Counted from the stretch's first letter, positions 35,153 through 44,279 are shown. The stretch: DNA of 64,000 nt from Stanieria sp964562685 (GCA_964562685.1 CAZLUP010000012.1:15973-79972); one strand, 5' to 3'. Translations and numbers: made by a program. Notes: a model not told the origin generated them from the sequence alone.

Positions 35153-35389
35153 ATGAAAATTATCAATTTAGAAACAGAGCAATTAAAAAAGATTTGTCAA
35201 CAATGGCAAATTGTAGAACTAGCTTTATTTGGTTCAATATTACGAGAAAATTTCAACTCTAACAGTGATATAGATGTGCTGGGTTCTTTTTCTGAAAAAG
35301 AAGTTGATCTTAAAATTTTGTGGGAAGTTATTCAAACTAGTATTCCTCAATTATTAGCTCAAGTTAAAGCAGCTTTTGATAGCCAATAA
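35153..35389 (+). CDS. MNT-HEPN remnant (minimal nucleotidyltransferase head with HEPN-like tail)
   Basis: A 78-residue product. The first half has the minimal nucleotidyltransferase motif LALFGSILRENFNSNSDID (GS plus DxD) of antitoxin-like MNT proteins. The usual rest of MNT is absent. The second half, VDLKILWEVIQTSIPQLL, looks like the C-terminal helix of the HEPN toxin-side proteins that normally follow MNT genes. The simplest reading is a deletion that fused the start of an MNT gene to the end of its HEPN neighbour. It probably has no toxin-antitoxin activity. Confidence 0.55.
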   Translation: MKIINLETEQLKKICQQWQIVELALFGSILRENFNSNSDIDVLGSFSEKEVDLKILWEVIQTSIPQLLAQVKAAFDSQ

Positions 35390-35455
35390 ATATTCTTAGA
35401 TATTAATAAAATAATTTATTGAGAAGCTAGAGCCAGTTTAACAGCTAGATTTTAA

Positions 35456-38400
35456 CTAAAAATTAAAATTATCTAACTCGTTAAGTAATAAATTTTCGGC
35501 TTCTTCTTCTGAAAGCTGTTCTAACTCTAATAAAGCTAAATTTGTATTTTTTTGTTGCTCTAGGTTTTGCTCTATATCATTAGAAAATAAGTTGTTCATT
35601 AAATGTTCAGCTAAAATTGTTATAGTTGGATAATCATAAATTAAAGTAGAAGATAATTTGCATTGTAAGTTAGTTTGCAATTTATTTCTGAGTTCTACAG
35701 AAGATAAAGAGTCTATGCCTAATTCTGTAAATCCTTGCTCGATATTAATTACTTCTGAAGAATTTAAGCCTAATATTTGAGCGACTTCTGTGCAGAGATA
35801 ATTAATTAAGATTTGTTTTAAATCGCTTGGCTGGGCAATCTCTAACTGTTGCAAAATTTCTGACTGTTTGATAACTGGTTCTTGATTTTTTTCGGAATTA
35901 ATAAAATTAGCAAATAATGGTGATTTTTGTTGCCATTTTGACCAATTAATTGGTAAAACTCCTACTTGAGTTGCGTCGGTTGATAATAAATATTCTAAAA
36001 TTTCAATTCCTTGTTTTGGTTTAATTTTTCCCATACCTGGGATGTTAAAACTACTTTTAAATTTCTCATCAGACTGATTTGCATCGATATTTACTACTTT
36101 ATTCATTTTCTCCTTCTTTCCCTTTCTCCCTTTCTCCTCTGCTACCTTGCCAGTAAATTCTGGATTTGAAAATAACTTAGTCTTAGTTACCATACCAATT
36201 TCATCCCAAACACCCCAATTAATTGTTAAGGCAGGTAATCCCAAATTACGACGATAATGAGCTAAATTATCTAAGAAAGCATTAGCAGCACAATAGTTTG
36301 CTTGTCCCTTAGATCCTAAAATAGAAGCAGCAGAAGAAAACATGACAAAGAAATCTAAAGATAAATTTTGAGTAGCTTGATGTAAATTCCAAGCACCTTG
36401 TACTTTGGGAGATATTACTTTGGTAAATTGTTCTTTGGTTAGATTTACAATTGCACCATCGTCGATTATTCCTGCTGCGTGGATGATTCCTTTAATTGGA
36501 GGCAGGGGTGTAGGGGTAAAGGATAGACTGGGAGACTGGGAGACTGGGAGACTGGGAGATGAGAGTGAAGGGGTTAGATTAGAGTGTTGATTAATGATTG
36601 TTTTTACTGCTTCTAAGTCGGCAATATCTGCTTGAATTACTTGGATAGTTGCGCCTGTTTGTTGTAATTGATTAATAGTTGCTTGTGCGGTTTTCGATGG
36701 TTGGTTTATGCCGATTAAAATGAGATGCTTGGCACCTTTTTCTATCATCCATTTCGCTACTTCTAATCCTAATGCACCTAAACCACCAGTAATTAAATAA
36801 CTGGCATTATGTGCGAACAACCGTTCGCCCCTACAATTGAATTGTGAATTTTGAATGACGATTTTACCGATGTGTTTTGCTTGCTGCATATAGCGAAAAG
36901 CAGCAGTGACATCTTGTTGAGGAAATTGTTTGGATGGTAGGGGTTGTAACGATCCGTTATTAAATTGTGTTATCAAATCGCACAACATCGATTGAATTAA
37001 TTTTGGTTGTTGTTGGGTTACTTCGACTAAATCAACCAGGAAATAAGATACATTTGGTTGAATAGTTTCGATCTGATTTTTATCCCAAATATCTTTTTTA
37101 CCAATTTCGAGAAAACAACCACGAGAGTTTAAAACCGAGAGACTTTTGGGAATAAATTCACCTGAGAGAGAATTCAGCACAATGTCTACTCCCTTACCTG
37201 CTGTAAGCGAAACTATTTCGTTGGCAAAATCGAGACTGCGAGAATTGAAAATATGTTTGATTCCTAAAGATTGCAGATATTCCCATTTTGACAAGGATGC
37301 TGTGGCGAAAATTTCTGCGCCTGCTTGTTTGGCAATTTGAATTGCTGCTAAACCTACTCCTCCTGCTGCGGAGTGAATTAAGATTTTATCTCCTGGTTTG
37401 ATTTCGGCAAGATGATGTAGACAATAGTAAGCAGTTAAGAAGGCGGTGGGAATAGTAGCTGCTTCGGTAAAAGATAAAGATGTTGGTTTAGGAATGACTA
37501 AGTTAGCATTGACGGTGACATAATTACTAAAACTACCAGAAGCAATAGCAATTATCTTATCTCCTACTTTTAATTTATCTATTTCTTGTCCTACTGCTAC
37601 GATTTCTCCACTACATTCTAATCCGAGTTTTCCTGCTTCTCCTGGATACATACCCAGGGCGTTTAACACATCACGGAAGTTTAACCCAACAGAATGCACT
37701 TTGATTTCTACTTCGCCATGATTAGGTTGACGGCGTGCTACAGATTGCCATTGCAGATTATCTAATGTTCCTCTTTCGGTTATTTCTAATTGTAAGGGTT
37801 GATTTTGTTGTGAATTAATTGATTTACGAACCAATCTTGCTACTTTTCTCTTTCCTTCTCGGTAAATAATTCGATTTTCTTCATCAGCAGAAGTTATTTC
37901 TTTAAATAATATTTCACTCTTAACACCAAAATCTCTCTTTTCTCTGCGTCTCTGCGTCTCTGCGCGATCTAAATCAATCGAGGTACAATTTAATTCAGGA
38001 TATTCTAATGCGATCGCATTTGCCATTCCCCAGAAAGGAGATGGGGAGATGGGGAGAGGGGGAGAAGATTTTGTTACTTGGCAACCTTTGGTAACAATCC
38101 ATAAGCGAGGAAAGTTTTGCCAATTGCAATCTATTAAAGCTTGAACTAAATATAATAATTGACTACATTGTTGAGTGATAAGTTCAGATATTTCTGTTTG
38201 ATGATCTAAATTATCTAAACTCCAAAGATAAATAACTCCTTGAAACAAATAATTTTTAGCAGCAATGTCTTCTAATAAACGAGTATAATCTTTCTTGCGA
38301 TCGCTCTCGATCTGAAATTTTTGTTCTGAAATGATTTTATATTCTTTGCTTGGATAGACTAAGATACATTCTCGCTCTTCTCTTCTAAATGTTTCTCCTA

Positions 38401-41400
38401 ATTTGTCTTCGTTGTCAAAAATCAAATAACAATTTTTTTGGGTGGAAAATTTATTATTGACTTTGGGATAACGTCCGTTCGCCCCTACAGGTACATAATT
38501 TTCCCATTGAATTTCATATAACCATTTTCGCCAGTAAACTGTTGTGCGATTAATTCTTTTGGCGGTAATTTTTTTGATTTCTACAATGAGGTTACCGAGG
38601 TTATCATAGATGAAAACATCAGCAGTAATAATTTCAGTTTCTTTATCTTTAATCGGCTCAAGTCTAACATGACTCCAGACAGTATCTTTTTGAAATCTCG
38701 GCTCGAAGTATAAATTTTCTAGACTTACTGGTATATAAGTTATTGTTTGTAATTCTTCGGGTAAAGCTGCAAAAATAATTTGTAAACAAGCATCGAATAA
38801 AGCTGGATGGAATTGATAGAGGTGTTGTTCTGATTTTAGAGATTCTGGTAAACTAATTTTTCCTAATGCTTCGGTTTCTTTGTACCAGATTTTTTGAACA
38901 CCTTGGAAACTTAAACCATAGTTAATATTTTTTTCTTGGCATTGTTGATAATGTTGTTGATTTGAAATTTCTCGCTCGAATTGTTTTTGTAATTGGGATA
39001 AATTTCTAGTTGTTGTTGATACTGATTCTGATAAGACGATTTTTCCCGAACAATGTAATTGCCAGGATTCATCTGATAATAAACTATAAATTTCAAAATC
39101 AGCTTGAGTTGTTTCTTTAGTAATAATTGTCTGAATAATTTTCGGTTCTTCAAGAGATAAAATTAATGCTTGTTCGATCTCAATCTCTTCTAAAGTAATT
39201 TCTGAAGAAGGAAAAATATTTTTACCAGCAGCTAACGCTATTTCTAAATAAGCTGTTGCAGGAAAGATTATCTCTTGGTTAACTTGATGATCTTCTAAAA
39301 AAGATAATTCAGTAACATTGATTTCTGCTTGAAAAATAATTTGCTTGACAGGCGATCGCAATTTTTTTCCTAACAACCGATGAAGATATTTATTTTGAAT
39401 TTTGAATTTTGAATTTTGAATTTTCTCAATCCAACAGCGTTGTTTTTGAAAGGGATAAGTAGGTAGAGAAATTTTATGATAAGAACAACCTTGATAAAAA
39501 TTAGACCAGTCGATCTCTAAGCCTCTCAGATACAATTGAGTTAAACTTTCTAAAATAGTTTTCTCATCATTTATTTCTGGACGCAAACTAGGGAGTAGTA
39601 AATTAAGAGATGAATCATTTAAAGTAGAATGAGCGATTCCTAATAAAATAGGTTTTGCACCACATTCAATTAAAACTTCATAACCAGATTGATTTAAGGT
39701 TTCAATACTCTTAGCAAATTGTACTGGTTGGAGAAGATGAGCGCACCAATATTCAGAAGTAGCTATTACTGATGTTGCAATTTCTCCTGTGAGGTTAGAG
39801 ATAAGATTAATTTGAGGAAGAGAATAATTAATTTCGCTAGCAACCCGTTCAAATTTAGTTAAGATCGGTTGCATTAAAGGAGAATGAAAAGCATGAGAAA
39901 CATTTAATTGTTTAGTTTTGATTCCTTCAGCTTCTAATTTAGATACGACTGTTTCGATAGCTGATTTCTCTCCAGAAATAACAATACTATTGTTGCCATT
40001 TATTGCTGAAATAGCAATTTTACCTTCAAATCCTACTAGAGCTTTTTTTACAACTTCTGCTGAAGCTAAAATTGATACCATTACCCCATCTTGAGGTAAT
40101 TTTTGCATTAATTGACCTCTAATAGCAACTAATTTTAAAGCATCTTCTAAACTGAATACTCCTGCCAAACAAGCTGCTACATATTCCCCTAAACTATGAC
40201 CTAAAACTGCATCGGGTTTAATTCCCCAAGAGATCCATAATTGTGCCAAAGAATACGCGATCGCAAATAAGGCTGGTTGAGTATATTGGGTTTGATTTAA
40301 ATCCTGTAGGGGCGATTCGCGAATCACCCCTACATTATTGGGGTAAATTATTGATAATAATTGTTTATCTAAATAGGGTTGTAAAATTTCTACACAGCGA
40401 TCTAATGCCTGACGAAATACAGGTTGAGTTTGATACAATTCTTTCCCCATATTAAGATATTGCGAACCTTGTCCTGTAAATAAAAAGGCAATTTTCGGAC
40501 GAGATTTATTAAGAACAAATGATTGCTTTGCTGTTAAATATTTTTTAAGTTTATCTATTAACTGAGGAATAGTTTCAGCAGTCACCGCCAAACGATAATC
40601 AAAATGACTTCTACCAGTATTTGCTGTATAACAAATATCCTCTAAAGCTACATCGGGATAAGATTGAAGGAAATTAAGATACCGTTGGGTTAATTGTTTT
40701 AACGCAGATTCATTTTTCGCCGACAGAGTTAGGATGTGGTTTCTATTGGAATTCAATCTCGATGTATGACTGGGAGACTGAGAGACTGGGAGACTGAGAG
40801 ACAATTCATGAGTTGTCCCTACCGGTTCGGATAAAAATTCTTCTAAAATAACGTGAGCGTTTGTCCCACCGATTCCTAATGAATTAACACCAGCACGACG
40901 GGGATAATCTGTTTTATTCCATTCTTTTAAAAGAGTATTAACATAAAACGGGCTGTTGACGAAATCGATCTGAGGGTTAGGATTGTCAAAATGTAGACTA
41001 GGAGGAATCTTTTGGTGATGCAGACATAAAACTGTTTTGATAAAACCAACTATTCCCGAAGCTATTTGTAAATGTCCCACATTAGTTTTAACTGAACCGA
41101 TCGCACAAAATCCTTTTTTATTTGTCTCTAAACGAAATGCTTGAGTGAGTCCCGCAAGTTCGATCGGATCTCCTAAAATAGTTCCCGTACCATGTGCTTC
41201 AATGTAACTAATTGATTCTGTCGGAATTCCTGAAATTGCGATCGCTTCTGCTACTGCTTTTGCCTGTCCATCACTATTTGGTGCAAGATAACCAACTTTT
41301 GTGCCACCATCATTATTAATCGCCGAACCTTTAATTACTGCATAAACGCGATCGCGATCTGTGATAGCATTGTTTAAGGGTTTTAAGACAACAACCCCAA

Positions 41401-44266
41401 CACCACTACCAAAAATAGTACCATTTGCTTGGGCATCAAAAGCACGGCAATGTCCATCAGGAGAAAGGATCATTCCTTCTTGATAAAGATAACCGACTTT
41501 TTGTGGTACATGAAGGGACACTCCACCAGCTAATGCCATATCGCATTCACCATTGATTAAGCTTTGACAAGCAAGATGGATCGCAACTAAGGAAGTTGAA
41601 CAGGCAGTTTGAACATTAACCGATGCTCCTGTAAGATTGAGTTTGTAAGATACCCTGGTAGTAAGATAATCTTTATCATTAGCGATCGTCGCTTGGAAAC
41701 CTCCCATCGAAGTCAAGGTAAAGACATCCAAGTCTTCGTTGTCATCTAACTGATGGCGGTTGGGATAAATATTATTGAGTAAATAGGTGTTAGTAGCTGC
41801 GCCGGCATATAAACTAATTACACCTGGATAAGTAAAAGGATCGCATCCTGCATCTTCTAGACTTGACCAAGCACATTCTAATAATAAACGTTGTTGTGGA
41901 TCGATTAGTTGTGCTTCTTTGGGAGAGTAACCAAAAAATTCGGCATCAAAATATTCTATATCTTCTACAATTGGACTTGCTTTGACATAATTAGGATGAT
42001 TAATTAAATTGGGATTTATTCCTGAAGCTGCAATTTTTTCATCTGAAAAAAAAGTAATTGATTCTACTCCATTACATAAATTGTGCCAAAATTCTTCTAT
42101 ATTTTTTGCGCCAGGAAAACGACAAGACATTCCAATTACAGCAATATCAGTATTGGTTTGTTTGCGTCTTGATTTAATCTTTATCTCAGTTTTAATTTGA
42201 GTTAAATGTTCTGCTAATTTCTCAATTGTCGGGTATTGAAATAAAGTTACTGCTGATAATGTTTGGTTGAGATAATTCTGGATTTTATTTAAGACTTGCA
42301 TCAGAAGGATCGAGTTTCCTCCCAACTCAAAAAAATTATCTTTAATCCCAACAGTTTCTAAAGCTAATACTTCCTGCCAAATTGCAACCAACTGCTGTTC
42401 CAATTCATTCCGAGGTAAGACGCGATCGCTTTTAATTTGCTGCTCAATTAAAGTTTTAATCTGCTCGATAATGCCATCAAATTTTCCAGCTTGAAAATCT
42501 TTAACTAACTGTTGTCTTTGAATTTTGCCAAGGGAAGTTTTAGGAATGAGCGATTTTTCTACAGGAATTAAATAATCGGGATTGATATTAATTTTATTAA
42601 CAACTACTTGACGAATTTTTTTAAGACAATTGACAAGGATGCTGTCTTCAAAAGAAACAGGATGAAAGAAAATGGCTAATTTTTCTGTATTATCTTCCTG
42701 ACTTCTAACCCCACAAGCAGCCGTGTAAGAAACTTCTACCTCTTCCAATTCTTCAACGACTGCTTCAATTTCATGGTTATAAAAATTAAAACTATTAATC
42801 ACAATCACATCTTTTTGACGACCAGTAATAGTTAACTTACCGTTATGAATAAAAGCTAAATCTCCTGTATTAAACCAACCATCTTCAGTAAAAAATTTTT
42901 GATTTAATTCAGGAAATCCATAATAACCAGCAGTAAGCGTTACCCCTTTTACTTGTAATAAACCAATTTCTTTTTCTGCTACTATTTGATTTTCTTCATT
43001 AACAATTCGTAGAAATACCCCAGGAATAGGAGAACCTAGTTCAATAAACTCATCTTCATCAGTTGTAGATTCCAAAGAAAAACTATCAGAATGGACAATG
43101 CCGGAACAAGTTTCTGACATTCCATAACCAGGATGAACTGCGTTAGACTTTAATCCTAATGGTGCTAATAATTTTAAAAACTTTCTCGTCGTTTTTCCGA
43201 CTACAGCTTCCGCACCATTTCCCATCCAGCGCAAACAAGATAAATCCCAATTACCCTGTTTAATTTCTGTCAGACAATCATTAATTAAACCATAACCAAA
43301 ATTAGGTGACCAAGTAACAGTAACCCGATATTTATTAATAAGATCTAACCACTGAAGAGGATTTTGTAAAACAAGTTCGTTAGCGACATGAATTTGCTGA
43401 CAACCCAAATATACCTGCGTCAGATGAAACATGACGATGCTAGCAACGTGTTCTAGTGGCATCCAATTAAGAGTAATATCATTTTGGGATAACTTATTAA
43501 CTGTCGCCATGCCAAACATACTTGCCAACAAATTGCCATGACTAAGCATTACTCCTTTGGGTTTTCCCGTACTACCAGAAGTAAACAAAATCAAAGCTAA
43601 ATCTTCGGGTTGACTGTAATAATAATCACTGTCTCTTTCTCCTTGTAATAAATCTTCTACCGTAACCAATTGAAAATTTTTTAAATTAGTTTCAGTAGCA
43701 AAAGCATCAATAACACTACTTAAATTTCTATCTGTAACTACTAAAGAAGGTTGTAACAATAATTTCTCCTTGTCTCCTCCTCTCCTTGTCTCCTCTTCTC
43801 CCCAAATCAACTCCCAAGCATGACGCAAAATATTCGCCTTACCATGATCCGTCGTGTAACTAGGCGCAACTGCTAGAGGTACGGGAATAAACCCTCCTAA
43901 AATACATCCCCAAAAAACTGCTAAAAAATCTTTTCCCTGTTGTAGCTGTAAAATAACCTTAGCTTGGGGTTTTAAACCTAATTGCCTTAAATTAAAAAGA
44001 ATAGTTTCAGCTTGGGTTAGTAACTCTGCATAAGATTGCCAATCTTCAACACCATCTTGCTGAATGTGAAAAATACCCTTCTGTTTAACTTGAGATTGTT
44101 GAAAGAGATTTTTTGTCTCCTCCTCTCCTTGTCTCCTCCTCTCCTTGTTTCCGTCCCCCATCTTCATACCTGCTGCTTGTTGCAGAAGATTAGGTAAAGT
44201 AACAGACATCAAACTATCAGGTAACAATGCGCCATAAGCACACGCTACTTTTTTCTCCACACCCAT
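35456..44266 (-). CDS. Single-module type I polyketide synthase with an adenylation loading domain
   Basis: A protein of 2936 residues. Domains (numbering from a TTG six codons upstream): adenylation (FAAL-like; FTSGSTGKPKG near 233), ACP (Ser ~657, GGNSI), KS (Cys ~895 in ACSTSL; EAHGTGT ~1028; NVGHL ~1068), AT (GHSLG ~1361; HAFHSPLM ~1463, malonyl type), DH (His ~1666), ER (HSAAGGVGL ~2303), KR (TGGLGALG ~2491; Ser/Tyr/Asn set ~2646) and ACP (Ser ~2857, GIDSL). No thioesterase. The product would be an activated acid extended once and fully reduced. The start is the ATG at 44266, preceded by AAGGAAG at 44273-44279. Many short repeats are inserted in frame. Confidence 0.92.
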   Translation of the reverse strand: MGVEKKVACAYGALLPDSLMSVTLPNLLQQAAGMKMGDGNKERRRQGEEETKNLFQQSQVKQKGIFHIQQDGVEDWQSYAELLTQAETILFNLRQLGLKPQAKVILQLQQGKDFLAVFWGCILGGFIPVPLAVAPSYTTDHGKANILRHAWELIWGEEETRRGGDKEKLLLQPSLVVTDRNLSSVIDAFATETNLKNFQLVTVEDLLQGERDSDYYYSQPEDLALILFTSGSTGKPKGVMLSHGNLLASMFGMATVNKLSQNDITLNWMPLEHVASIVMFHLTQVYLGCQQIHVANELVLQNPLQWLDLINKYRVTVTWSPNFGYGLINDCLTEIKQGNWDLSCLRWMGNGAEAVVGKTTRKFLKLLAPLGLKSNAVHPGYGMSETCSGIVHSDSFSLESTTDEDEFIELGSPIPGVFLRIVNEENQIVAEKEIGLLQVKGVTLTAGYYGFPELNQKFFTEDGWFNTGDLAFIHNGKLTITGRQKDVIVINSFNFYNHEIEAVVEELEEVEVSYTAACGVRSQEDNTEKLAIFFHPVSFEDSILVNCLKKIRQVVVNKININPDYLIPVEKSLIPKTSLGKIQRQQLVKDFQAGKFDGIIEQIKTLIEQQIKSDRVLPRNELEQQLVAIWQEVLALETVGIKDNFFELGGNSILLMQVLNKIQNYLNQTLSAVTLFQYPTIEKLAEHLTQIKTEIKIKSRRKQTNTDIAVIGMSCRFPGAKNIEEFWHNLCNGVESITFFSDEKIAASGINPNLINHPNYVKASPIVEDIEYFDAEFFGYSPKEAQLIDPQQRLLLECAWSSLEDAGCDPFTYPGVISLYAGAATNTYLLNNIYPNRHQLDDNEDLDVFTLTSMGGFQATIANDKDYLTTRVSYKLNLTGASVNVQTACSTSLVAIHLACQSLINGECDMALAGGVSLHVPQKVGYLYQEGMILSPDGHCRAFDAQANGTIFGSGVGVVVLKPLNNAITDRDRVYAVIKGSAINNDGGTKVGYLAPNSDGQAKAVAEAIAISGIPTESISYIEAHGTGTILGDPIELAGLTQAFRLETNKKGFCAIGSVKTNVGHLQIASGIVGFIKTVLCLHHQKIPPSLHFDNPNPQIDFVNSPFYVNTLLKEWNKTDYPRRAGVNSLGIGGTNAHVILEEFLSEPVGTTHELSLSLPVSQSPSHTSRLNSNRNHILTLSAKNESALKQLTQRYLNFLQSYPDVALEDICYTANTGRSHFDYRLAVTAETIPQLIDKLKKYLTAKQSFVLNKSRPKIAFLFTGQGSQYLNMGKELYQTQPVFRQALDRCVEILQPYLDKQLLSIIYPNNVGVIRESPLQDLNQTQYTQPALFAIAYSLAQLWISWGIKPDAVLGHSLGEYVAACLAGVFSLEDALKLVAIRGQLMQKLPQDGVMVSILASAEVVKKALVGFEGKIAISAINGNNSIVISGEKSAIETVVSKLEAEGIKTKQLNVSHAFHSPLMQPILTKFERVASEINYSLPQINLISNLTGEIATSVIATSEYWCAHLLQPVQFAKSIETLNQSGYEVLIECGAKPILLGIAHSTLNDSSLNLLLPSLRPEINDEKTILESLTQLYLRGLEIDWSNFYQGCSYHKISLPTYPFQKQRCWIEKIQNSKFKIQNKYLHRLLGKKLRSPVKQIIFQAEINVTELSFLEDHQVNQEIIFPATAYLEIALAAGKNIFPSSEITLEEIEIEQALILSLEEPKIIQTIITKETTQADFEIYSLLSDESWQLHCSGKIVLSESVSTTTRNLSQLQKQFEREISNQQHYQQCQEKNINYGLSFQGVQKIWYKETEALGKISLPESLKSEQHLYQFHPALFDACLQIIFAALPEELQTITYIPVSLENLYFEPRFQKDTVWSHVRLEPIKDKETEIITADVFIYDNLGNLIVEIKKITAKRINRTTVYWRKWLYEIQWENYVPVGANGRYPKVNNKFSTQKNCYLIFDNEDKLGETFRREERECILVYPSKEYKIISEQKFQIESDRKKDYTRLLEDIAAKNYLFQGVIYLWSLDNLDHQTEISELITQQCSQLLYLVQALIDCNWQNFPRLWIVTKGCQVTKSSPPLPISPSPFWGMANAIALEYPELNCTSIDLDRAETQRRREKRDFGVKSEILFKEITSADEENRIIYREGKRKVARLVRKSINSQQNQPLQLEITERGTLDNLQWQSVARRQPNHGEVEIKVHSVGLNFRDVLNALGMYPGEAGKLGLECSGEIVAVGQEIDKLKVGDKIIAIASGSFSNYVTVNANLVIPKPTSLSFTEAATIPTAFLTAYYCLHHLAEIKPGDKILIHSAAGGVGLAAIQIAKQAGAEIFATASLSKWEYLQSLGIKHIFNSRSLDFANEIVSLTAGKGVDIVLNSLSGEFIPKSLSVLNSRGCFLEIGKKDIWDKNQIETIQPNVSYFLVDLVEVTQQQPKLIQSMLCDLITQFNNGSLQPLPSKQFPQQDVTAAFRYMQQAKHIGKIVIQNSQFNCRGERLFAHNASYLITGGLGALGLEVAKWMIEKGAKHLILIGINQPSKTAQATINQLQQTGATIQVIQADIADLEAVKTIINQHSNLTPSLSSPSLPVSQSPSLSFTPTPLPPIKGIIHAAGIIDDGAIVNLTKEQFTKVISPKVQGAWNLHQATQNLSLDFFVMFSSAASILGSKGQANYCAANAFLDNLAHYRRNLGLPALTINWGVWDEIGMVTKTKLFSNPEFTGKVAEEKGRKGKKEKMNKVVNIDANQSDEKFKSSFNIPGMGKIKPKQGIEILEYLLSTDATQVGVLPINWSKWQQKSPLFANFINSEKNQEPVIKQSEILQQLEIAQPSDLKQILINYLCTEVAQILGLNSSEVINIEQGFTELGIDSLSSVELRNKLQTNLQCKLSSTLIYDYPTITILAEHLMNNLFSNDIEQNLEQQKNTNLALLELEQLSEEEAENLLLNELDNFNF
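36107..36138. repeat. Pyrimidine/purine tandem repeat in the synthase gene (KR-ACP2 linker)
   Basis: Repeats of CTTTCTCC and TCCTTCTTTC on the + strand encode a Lys/Gly/Glu run (EEKGRKGKKEK) in the linker between the KR and final ACP. It is low-complexity and in frame. Confidence 0.6.
36525..36566. repeat. 9-bp tandem repeat in the synthase gene (KR region)
   Basis: About four units of GACTGGGA(G) on the + strand encode Ser/Pro/Leu/Val repeats (SPSLPVSQSPSLS). The same unit recurs at about 40767-40794 in this gene. Confidence 0.75.
36811..36834. repeat. Partial GTAG...CTAC palindrome in the synthase gene (before KR)
   Basis: GCGAAC (36813-36818) and GTTCGC (36823-36828) form the core stem. 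The right end CCCCTAC is intact and the left end is shortened. It encodes part of CRGERLFAHNA just before the KR motif. Confidence 0.65.
37942..37966. repeat. CTCTGCGT tandem repeat in the synthase gene (before ER)
   Basis: Three units of an 8-9-bp CTCTGCGT repeat on the + strand encode Arg/Glu/Thr-rich residues (DRAETQRRREKRD) in the stretch before the ER domain. Confidence 0.65.
38035..38068. repeat. GGGGAGAT tandem repeat in the synthase gene
   Basis: GGAGATGGGGAGATGGGGAG and neighbouring purines on the + strand encode SSPPLPISPSP in the structural region before the ER domain. Confidence 0.65.
38471..38489. repeat. Half of a GTAG...CTAC palindrome in the synthase gene (after DH)
   Basis: CCGTTCGCCCCTACAG matches the right arm of the palindrome family; the left arm is missing or diverged. 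It encodes part of PVGANGRYP between DH and the ER-side structural domain. Confidence 0.5.
39392..39425. repeat. ATTTTGA heptamer repeat in the synthase gene (AT-DH linker)
   Basis: Four to five units of a 7-bp ATTTTGA repeat, the classical short tandem repeat of cyanobacterial spacers, encode NSKFKIQNK in the linker between AT and DH, in frame. Confidence 0.8.
40306..40333. repeat. 28-bp palindrome in the synthase gene (AT domain)
   Basis: Arms GTAGGGGCGATTCG and CGAATCACCCCTAC, symmetric at all but one position. It encodes part of GVIRESPL inside the AT domain, near its N-terminal half. Confidence 0.85.
40767..40822. repeat. Tandem repeat plus palindrome in the synthase gene (KS-AT linker)
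   Basis: Repeats of ACTGGGAG/ACTGAGAG (40769-40800) run directly into a palindrome with core ACAATTCATGAGTTGTCC and right end CCCTAC at 40822. Together they encode the segment ending LSLPVSQSPSHTS in the linker between KS and AT. Confidence 0.75.
43768..43806. repeat. CTCCTTGT/CTCCTCTTC repeat in the synthase gene (adenylation domain)
   Basis: Repeated TCTCCTCCTCTCCTTG on the + strand encodes EEETRRGGDKEKL, an in-frame low-complexity insert in the N-terminal part of the adenylation domain. A closely similar insert lies at 44112-44160. Confidence 0.65.
44112..44160. repeat. CTCCTCCT/CTCCTTGT repeat near the synthase N-terminus
   Basis: Three units of a 16-bp repeat (TCTCCTCCTCTCCTTG) on the + strand encode NKERRRQGEEETK near residue 50 of the synthase. 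Confidence 0.7.
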
Positions 44267-44272
44267 AAGTTG

Positions 44273-44279
44273 CTTCCTT
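44273..44279 (-). promoter_or_regulatory. Ribosome-binding site fixing the polyketide synthase start
   Basis: AAGGAAG lies six bases before the ATG at 44266 on the minus strand. A longer frame would begin at a TTG inside this region (44284), so the Shine-Dalgarno-like sequence favours the ATG. Confidence 0.6.
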
